Shown piece after piece: positions 13,121 to 17,072 of a stretch of 17,072 bases of DNA. The translations under genes and the position numbers were made by a program. The notes below the pieces were generated by a model. The model ran no database searches and was not told the DNA's origin. It was given only the letters and a program-made list of their open reading frames with translations. The stretch comes from an uncultured Oscillibacter sp. (GTDB lineage Bacteria > Bacillota_A > Clostridia > Oscillospirales > Oscillospiraceae). The DNA is taken from positions 1 through 17,072 of the forward strand of contig CABQCB010000013.1 in the NCBI GenBank assembly GCA_902462475.1, in the 5' to 3' direction. How positions within the stretch are numbered: position 1 is the first letter of the stretch; the number at the start of each line of letters is the position of its first letter.

Positions 13121-13139
13121 GGGGATGCGCTGAGAGGAA

Positions 13140-14342
13140 TTACTGGACCGTGTAGACCCAGGTCTTTTTCATGGTCTCCTCGGTGATCTCCTGGCCGATG
13201 CCCGGCAGCTCCGGCACCACCAGATCGCCGTGGTCGTCGGGCAGGTAGTCGTACACGCAGGTGCGGCGCAGGCCCTCCTTGATGCCGTAGGAGTGCTGCT
13301 CGTGGATGAGGAAGTTGGGGATGACGGTCTCCACGTGCAGGGCCGCCGCCTGGGAGATGGGGCCGCCGCACACATGCACCTGCACCTTCACGTCGTAGGC
13401 GTCGGCCATGTCGCAGATCTTCTTGGTCTCGGCGATGCCGCCGCACAGGCACACGTCCGGCTGAATGACGCTCAAAGAGCGGTTTTCAAAGAAGGGACGA
13501 TAGCCCAGCCGGGTGTAGATCCGCTCGCCGGAGGCCACGGGGATGTTGATCTTGTCCCGGATCTCCCGCATGGAGACGGGGTTGAGGGGATGCACCGGCT
13601 CTTCGTAGTACATGATGTTCAGATCGTCGATGTAGTTGGCCAGCTGGATGGCGGTGGAGGTATCGGTGAAGGCGTGGAGCTCGATGATGATGTCCAGGCT
13701 GTCGCTCAGGTCCCGGATGGCCTGCAGGCGGGCGCGGACCAGCTCCAGCACGTGCTTGGGCATCTGTCCCCGCAGCCGCCAGTCCGCGTCCTGCCGGGTG
13801 CGCTGCCAGTTGCCGTTAGCGGCCACGCCCACCGGGTCCACCTTCACGGCGGTGTAGCCCTGGGCCATGGCCTTTTTGGCGGCCTCGGCGTACTGCTCGG
13901 GGGTCACCATGTTCCGGTCCTCCAGATCCCAGTCGAACTGGATCTGGCTGGCATAGGCCCGCAGCTTGTGGTTGGTCTTGCCGCCCAGCAGCTGGTAGAC
14001 AGGGGCCTTGTAGTACTTGCCCTTGATGTCCCACAGGGCGATGTCGATGGCGCTCATGCCCGCGTTGATGACGGTGCCGCCGCCCATGCCCCAGAAGGTG
14101 GTGCGGAACAGCTTTTCCCGGATGGCCTCGCTGTTGAGGGGGTCCATGCCGATGATGAGCTGGCCGAAGTCCTTGACGATCCACACGCCCGCGTTGTGGG
14201 CGTTGCCGTAGGCCAGGCCCACTTCGCCGAAGCCGCTGATGCCCTCGTCCGTGTTGATGCGGATGCACACGGGGGCGCAGTCCTCGTAGTTGAGGCACTT
14301 GGCAAAGTCGAATACGTCGATGCTGGTGATTTTCATGGTCAT
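13140..14342 (-). CDS. Enolase-superfamily (mandelate racemase/MLE) acid-sugar dehydratase, DgoD-like
   Basis: A 400-residue enzyme. The N-terminal capping domain (about 1-125) is MKITSIDVFDFAKCLNYEDC onward, with GFGEVG and the SAIDIALWDIKGK helix. The barrel carries Lys167 (TAVKVDP), metal ligands Glu221 (with His223 in IIIELHAF), Glu247 (YYEEPV) and Glu273 (ASGERIY), and a probable His323-Asp296 dyad (QVHVCGGPIS and IQPD). This set matches the mandelate-racemase subgroup near D-galactonate dehydratase: Mg-dependent loss of water from an aldonic acid to give a 2-keto-3-deoxy acid. The substrate could be another sugar acid. Two starts are possible: ATG at 14342 (AAGGA 7 bases away) or ATG at 14336 (AAAGGGG 7 bases away). 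It is divergent from a LysR regulator, its likely controller. Confidence 0.87.
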   Translation of the reverse strand: MTMKITSIDVFDFAKCLNYEDCAPVCIRINTDEGISGFGEVGLAYGNAHNAGVWIVKDFGQLIIGMDPLNSEAIREKLFRTTFWGMGGGTVINAGMSAIDIALWDIKGKYYKAPVYQLLGGKTNHKLRAYASQIQFDWDLEDRNMVTPEQYAEAAKKAMAQGYTAVKVDPVGVAANGNWQRTRQDADWRLRGQMPKHVLELVRARLQAIRDLSDSLDIIIELHAFTDTSTAIQLANYIDDLNIMYYEEPVHPLNPVSMREIRDKINIPVASGERIYTRLGYRPFFENRSLSVIQPDVCLCGGIAETKKICDMADAYDVKVQVHVCGGPISQAAALHVETVIPNFLIHEQHSYGIKEGLRRTCVYDYLPDDHGDLVVPELPGIGQEITEETMKKTWVYTVQ

Positions 14343-14424
14343 ACCCCTTTCCTTGTGTTCCTGCGCGGCGTTGCCGCTGCGCAAAGGCCGGTGCGTACGG
14401 GCCTGCGCCGTTTGAAACCATCGA

Positions 14425-14453
14425 TTGAAATTTTGATCAAACCCGGATATCAT
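14425..14453 (+). promoter_or_regulatory. Promoter of the second LysR gene (TTGAAA-N17-TATCAT)
   Basis: TTGAAA at 14425-14430 and TATCAT at 14448-14453 are separated by 17 bases; each is a 5/6 consensus match. The transcript would start near 14460 and have a leader of about 159 bases. On the opposite strand TATGAT (14454-14449) is a good -10 for the dehydratase but has a poor -35, as expected for an activator-dependent promoter. Confidence 0.55.
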
Positions 14454-14464
14454 AAGAATATCCG
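14444..14464. promoter_or_regulatory. LysR-type operator over the divergent -10 elements
   Basis: Arms CGGATAT (14444-14450) and ATATCCG (14458-14464) with a 7-base spacer form a perfect inverted repeat. The core TATCATAAGAATA (14448-14460) fits T-N11-A. It covers the -10 of the LysR promoter and the candidate -10 of the dehydratase. A wider repeat, AACCATCG (14416-14423) with CGATGGTT (14463-14470), and the palindrome TTTGATCAAA (14432-14441) lie beside it. Confidence 0.58.
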
Positions 14465-14618
14465 ATGGTTCGCGCAGGGCGATTCCTGATTCCATCATAT
14501 CGTTCCGGCAGGCGGCGGGGTAATTATGAAAAACCTATCCCTTGCCATAGCTGATAAAAATACCTCCAATTTCCCCAGCGGATTTTGTGCAAAACAGAAG
14601 ATAAAAGGAGGCGCGGCC

Positions 14619-15536
14619 ATGACGCTGCAGCAAATACGCTATATTCTGGAGATCTCCCGGTGCGGCAGCATCAGCAAGGCCGCCCAGCAGCTTCTGCTGA
14701 CCCAGCCGTATCTGAGCAGCATCCTCAAAGACCTGGAAAACGAGCTTGGCATCGTGATCTTCCGCCGGGACCGGCGGGGCGTCACGCTGACGGAGGAGGG
14801 CCGGGAGTTCCTTTACTACGCCCGCCCCATGCTGGAGCAGGAAGAGCGCATTGCGGCCCTGTACTCCAGGCGCACGGCCAAGCCGCCGCTGCATGTGTCC
14901 ATCTCCACCCAGCGATACCCCTTCGTGATCCAGGCGTTCATGCGGTTTTTCCGCCAGTGGGACCCGGAGCGCTATGAGATCTGCCTGCGGGAGTGCGGCA
15001 TGGATCATGTCATTGACCATGTCTACGAAAAAAAGAGCGACCTGGGCATCATCTTTCTCTCCGGCGCCACGGAGACCTTTATCCGCAAGTACCTAGATAT
15101 CCGGAATCTCCAGTTCCATGAGATCATCTCCATCGCCCCGTGCGTGTTTTTTCACAAGGACCATCCCATGGCCCGGTGCGCGGAGGTGGACATGGAGGAG
15201 ATGGCCCGCTATCCCTATGCCTCCTTTGAGTCGGACGCCTCCGCGTCCCTGGACTTTTCCGAGGAGGTGCTGCTGGCCAATTTCGGTCAGATCCAGCGGC
15301 ACTTTTCCGTGGCCGACCGGGGCACCATGATCAATATCCTCACCCACACGGATGCATTTTCCATCGGCAGCGGGATCCTGCCGCCGGGGTTCGCGGGTCC
15401 GGAGCTGGTGAGCCGCCCCATCCGGGGCCAGGGCAAGGACATCCGCCTGGGCTGGATCCAGACCAAGGGCACCTCCCTTTCCGCCGTGAGCGCGGCCTTT
15501 GTGGACGAGCTGAAAAAGACTCTCAACCAGGGATAG
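14619..15536 (+). CDS. LysR-family transcriptional regulator (likely controls the dehydratase)
   Basis: A 305-residue LysR-type protein. Its DNA-binding domain is MTLQQIRYILEISRCGSISK, then AAQQLLLTQPYLSSILKDLE, with ELGIVIFRRDRRGV closing the wing. The effector domain begins near residue 90 (LHVSISTQRYPFVIQAFMRF). The start at 14619 has AAAGGAGG 7 bases upstream and gives the canonical N-terminus. An in-frame ATG at 14526 would add about 31 unrelated residues and is rejected. The gene is divergent from the dehydratase across 276 bases holding a T-N11-A dyad. The effector is probably the sugar acid or its keto-deoxy product, by analogy. No clear terminator follows. Confidence 0.9.
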   Translation: MTLQQIRYILEISRCGSISKAAQQLLLTQPYLSSILKDLENELGIVIFRRDRRGVTLTEEGREFLYYARPMLEQEERIAALYSRRTAKPPLHVSISTQRYPFVIQAFMRFFRQWDPERYEICLRECGMDHVIDHVYEKKSDLGIIFLSGATETFIRKYLDIRNLQFHEIISIAPCVFFHKDHPMARCAEVDMEEMARYPYASFESDASASLDFSEEVLLANFGQIQRHFSVADRGTMINILTHTDAFSIGSGILPPGFAGPELVSRPIRGQGKDIRLGWIQTKGTSLSAVSAAFVDELKKTLNQG

Positions 15537-15620
15537 CGACCCCCACTGGTAGGGGCCGATCGCCACGATCTCCAAGGATCCTACTATATTCGGCGTGCAG
15601 AGAACGGTCGAAACACAATA

Positions 15621-15650
15621 TGTTGATAACTCCGTGGAAAATGTGGAGAA
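15621..15650 (-). promoter_or_regulatory. Cluster of three DnaA-box-like 9-mers
   Basis: Read on the minus strand the segment gives TTCTCCACA (15650-15642), TTTTCCACG (15641-15633) and, after three bases, TTATCAACA (15629-15621). Relative to the DnaA box TTATCCACA these have one, two and one mismatches, and all share one orientation. It might be an oriC remnant or a DnaA-binding (titration or regulatory) cluster. Neither dnaA nor dnaN is in the window. Confidence 0.4.
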
Positions 15651-15815
15651 CCGGAAAACGGGAGCCACCGGCAGAAGCGGCCGGGCGCGATCGTCTTTCC
15701 CTGGGGGCGCGCAGTCCGTCAAGGGCCTGCGTGCCCTCGCCTTTTGTGGGGACATCCAGCCGGGGACCGCGCCGGCAGGACAGGGATGGCAGCACGGGGA
15801 TTTGCGGGAAATGAC

Positions 15816-15854
15816 AAAAAATAGCACAAAAAATCTTGCAAAAAGCTGAAAAAA
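15816..15854. promoter_or_regulatory. Phased A-tracts upstream of the second LacI promoter
   Basis: Four runs of five or six A (15816-15821, 15828-15833, 15840-15844, 15849-15854) have centres about 12, 11.5 and 9.5 bases apart, close to the helical repeat. Such phasing bends DNA and can act as an UP element. The last tract ends 9 bases before the -35. Confidence 0.6.
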
Positions 15855-15863
15855 TAAAGCGTA

Positions 15864-15892
15864 TTGACAGCGCGCCGGGAACGTGATATGTT
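15864..15892 (+). promoter_or_regulatory. Promoter of the second LacI gene (TTGACA-N17-TATGTT)
   Basis: A perfect TTGACA (15864-15869) is followed after 17 bases by TATGTT (15887-15892), a 4/6 match to the -10 consensus. The predicted transcript start is near 15900, giving a leader of about 77 bases that starts with a terminator-like hairpin and contains an operator palindrome. Confidence 0.72.
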
Positions 15893-15902
15893 AAATACAA
15901 CA

Positions 15903-15931
15903 AGGGATGATTTGGCAAATCCCTATTTTTT
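15903..15931 (+). terminator. Terminator-like hairpin at the start of the LacI leader (possible attenuator)
   Basis: AGGGAT (15903-15908) pairs with ATCCCT (15919-15924), extended inside by TTT/AAA past a two-base bulge, and is followed by ATTTTTTG. The stem begins within a few bases of the predicted transcript start. It is short, so efficiency would be partial. The inner ATTTGGCAAAT (15910-15920) is also a DNA palindrome, so it could instead be a protein site. Confidence 0.42.
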
Positions 15932-15942
15932 GTAGAAAATTT

Positions 15943-15956
15943 TGAGAACGTTCTCA
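15943..15956. promoter_or_regulatory. LacI-family operator (TGAGAACGTTCTCA) before the second LacI gene
   Basis: A perfect 14-bp palindrome with a central CG, the classic LacI-family operator form, lies in the leader 20 bases before the start codon. Autoregulation by roadblock is likely. It also matches the CcpA cre pattern TGNAANCGNWNNCA at all but one defined position, so catabolite control is an alternative. Confidence 0.68.
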
Positions 15957-15976
15957 TTTTCCGGCAAGGAGCGGTT

Positions 15977-16972
15977 ATGGCTGCCACGATCATTGATGTC
16001 GCAAAAAAATGCGGATATTCCAAAGCAACGGTTTCCAGGGCGTTTGCATCGCCGGAAACGGTCAGCGAGCGTGCCAAAAAGCGGATCTACGCCGCAGCCA
16101 GCGAGCTGAACTACACGCCCAACCCCATTGCCCGGGCCATGGCGCGGCAAAAGACGGACAACATCTCCTTTGTGGTCCATGAAAACCAGTACCCCGCCAT
16201 TTTGAACCCGTTTTACTCGCTGGTGCTGGAGGCCATCATGCAGGAGGCCATGAAGCGGGATTACAGCCTGTTTGTCACCTCCAACGATCAGATGCGGCTG
16301 CCCAGCGGAGACGCGTATATCAAAAAGCACATGGACGGCGTCATCATCGCCGGCCAGACGGATGAAGATTATGTCACCAGCTTCCTCAGCCAGAACATCC
16401 CGGTGGTGGTGCTGAACAACCTGATCGAAATGGAGGGGCTTCCCTGCATCACGGTGGATAACTACCATGGCGCCAAGGAAGCCGCCGCCTACCTCGTGGG
16501 GAAGGGACACCGCCGGATCGGCCTGCTGGCAGGACGGTTTTCCCCCCGGATCTATGCAGAGCGCTATCAGGGCTATGCGGATGCCCTGGCGGAGGCCGGC
16601 ATCGCGCCGGATGCCGCCATGGTGTGGGACCTTGACGCAAACGAAAAGCAGGCGGAGGCCTGTACCAGAGAGATTTTGCAGATGGACGACCGTCCCACGG
16701 CGCTGCTGTGCACCAACGATACCATTGCCGTGGGCGCGGTAAAGGCGGTGCTGCGCTCGGGGCTGCGGGTGCCGCAGGATATGGCCATCATCGGCTTTGA
16801 CGACAGCCTGGTCAGCCGGGTCATTGAGCCGGAGCTGACTACCGTCCGCATCGATTCCTACCGGCTGGGTGAGCTGGCCGCGAAGCTTTTGTTCCAGCTG
16901 ATCGACGGTCAGCCCCTCCGGGAAGACCGCATCACGATTTCCACGGAGCTCATTATCCGCGGCACCACATAA
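15977..16972 (+). CDS. LacI/GalR-family transcriptional regulator
   Basis: A 331-residue regulator with a canonical LacI helix-turn-helix (residues 4-25, TIIDVAKKCGYSKATVSRAF) and a normal hinge NYTPNPIARAMARQKT (45-60), with Met55 in the place of the intercalating leucine. The sensor domain has VVVLNNLIEMEGLPCITVDN, KGHRRIGLLAG, ALLCTNDTIAVGAV and IIGFDDSLVSRVIEPELTTV. AAGGAGC lies 6 bases before the ATG. The protein differs clearly from the first LacI regulator of the window, especially in the hinge, and its nearby operator differs too, so cross-regulation is unlikely. Its targets may include the gene that begins 48 bases downstream, since no terminator is seen between them. Confidence 0.92.
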   Translation: MAATIIDVAKKCGYSKATVSRAFASPETVSERAKKRIYAAASELNYTPNPIARAMARQKTDNISFVVHENQYPAILNPFYSLVLEAIMQEAMKRDYSLFVTSNDQMRLPSGDAYIKKHMDGVIIAGQTDEDYVTSFLSQNIPVVVLNNLIEMEGLPCITVDNYHGAKEAAAYLVGKGHRRIGLLAGRFSPRIYAERYQGYADALAEAGIAPDAAMVWDLDANEKQAEACTREILQMDDRPTALLCTNDTIAVGAVKAVLRSGLRVPQDMAIIGFDDSLVSRVIEPELTTVRIDSYRLGELAAKLLFQLIDGQPLREDRITISTELIIRGTT

Positions 16973-17020
16973 TGCCGCCGGGAAAAACATGGCGCAGATG
17001 CCAGCCAAAGAGGTGAAGGA

Positions 17021-17072
17021 ATGAACATCACATTTGTAAACGTGGGCTACGGCGACGCGATCCTGCTGGAGA
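17021..17072 (+). CDS. Start of a ComEC-like metallo-beta-lactamase-fold protein (truncated by window edge)
   Basis: Only 17 codons are present: MNITFVNVGYGDAILLE. The N-V-G-x-G-D-A-I-L motif is the first strand and turn of ComEC/Rec2-type metallo-beta-lactamase-fold hydrolases (usually DVGQGDAILI). AGGTG lies 5 bases before the ATG. An alternative ATG at 16989 ends in a stop at 17022 and is rejected. The distance of 48 bases from the LacI gene, without a terminator, suggests co-transcription. Too little is present to assign a function. Confidence 0.55.
   Translation, partial: MNITFVNVGYGDAILLE

Larger units (their letters stand above)
15537..15976. other. 440-bp intergenic region before the second LacI gene
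   Basis: No convincing gene is seen; open frames here have low-complexity or unrelated products and no good start sites. From left to right it holds a small CCCC/GGGG hairpin (about 15541-15556), three adjacent DnaA-box-like 9-mers (15621-15650), a GC-rich stretch with no recognisable feature (about 15655-15800), phased A-tracts (15816-15854), a promoter, a leader hairpin with a T-tract, and a CG-centred palindrome. Confidence 0.75.

Noticed and set aside
13230..14489. Plus-strand 419-codon open frame opposite the dehydratase
   Set aside because: Valine/Ala/Gly/Asp/His-rich shadow; the minus strand has all enolase-superfamily residues.
14526..14618. N-terminal extension of the second LysR from an ATG at 14526
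   Set aside because: The added 31 residues do not resemble LysR, while AAAGGAGG sits directly before the ATG at 14619.
15595..15849. Plus-strand 84-codon open frame in the intergenic region
   Set aside because: No ribosome binding site, no recognisable domain, and it runs through the DnaA-box-like cluster and A-tracts.
15523..16077. Minus-strand 184-codon open frame through the intergenic region
   Set aside because: It overlaps the promoter, operator and start of the LacI gene, and the product shows no domain or codon pattern of a real gene.
1..17072. CRISPR arrays, tRNA or rRNA genes, insertion sequences, prophage or toxin-antitoxin genes
   Set aside because: No regularly spaced repeats, RNA-gene signatures, transposase or phage motifs were seen on either strand.

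Overview
The window looks like chromosomal DNA of a high-GC gut Bacillota (Oscillospirales / Flavonifractor-like). The coding sequence is GC-rich, ribosome binding sites are strong AGGAGG-type, intergenic regions are AT-rich with near-consensus housekeeping promoters, and the gene families (YesL/DUF624 next to a sugar ABC cassette, LacI and LysR regulators, no ATPase in the ABC operon) are typical of that group. The taxonomic call is inference. There are 17 protein genes, two of them cut by the window edges. No rRNA, tRNA, CRISPR, transposase or phage gene was seen.

Layout. (1) 1-1258: an RraA-like gene (minus, truncated) divergent from a LysR regulator that ends in a strong terminator. (2) 1275-1889: a YesL/DUF624 membrane protein (minus), divergent from the main operon across a 467 bp regulatory region. 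(3) 2357-11904: a long plus-strand operon driven by a perfect-consensus promoter. Its order is LacI regulator, lipoprotein sugar-binding protein, two ABC permeases, metal-dependent amidohydrolase, NAD-dependent GH4 glycosidase, PfkB sugar kinase, M20 metallopeptidase/deacylase and a DsbA/FrnE-like thioredoxin-fold protein, closed by a terminator. (4) 11911-14342 (minus): an enolase-superfamily acid-sugar dehydratase, a terminator, then an alanine-racemase-fold enzyme. These are divergent from a second LysR regulator (14619-15536). (5) 15537-15976: an intergenic region with DnaA-box-like 9-mers, phased A-tracts, a promoter, a leader hairpin and an operator. (6) A second LacI regulator and the start of a ComEC-like metallo-beta-lactamase-fold protein at the right edge.

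How the genes may work together. The main operon encodes capture and import of a small glycoside, most likely energised by a shared MsmX/MsmK-type ATPase encoded elsewhere. GH4, PfkB, amidohydrolase and M20 genes in one transcript suggest that the substrate is a conjugate with a glycosidic bond and an amide or ester bond. The released sugar would be phosphorylated by the PfkB kinase. The substrate cannot be read from the sequence. The minus-strand pair plus LysR looks like a separate sugar-acid module.

The most notable signals are: the unusual enzyme combination with a non-standard GH4 signature (Cys-Asp-Ala-Pro); the racemase lacking both substrate-gate tyrosines of alanine racemases; two matched odd-length palindromes flanking the operon promoter, next to a LacI protein without a normal hinge helix; and the DnaA-box-like cluster with phased A-tracts.
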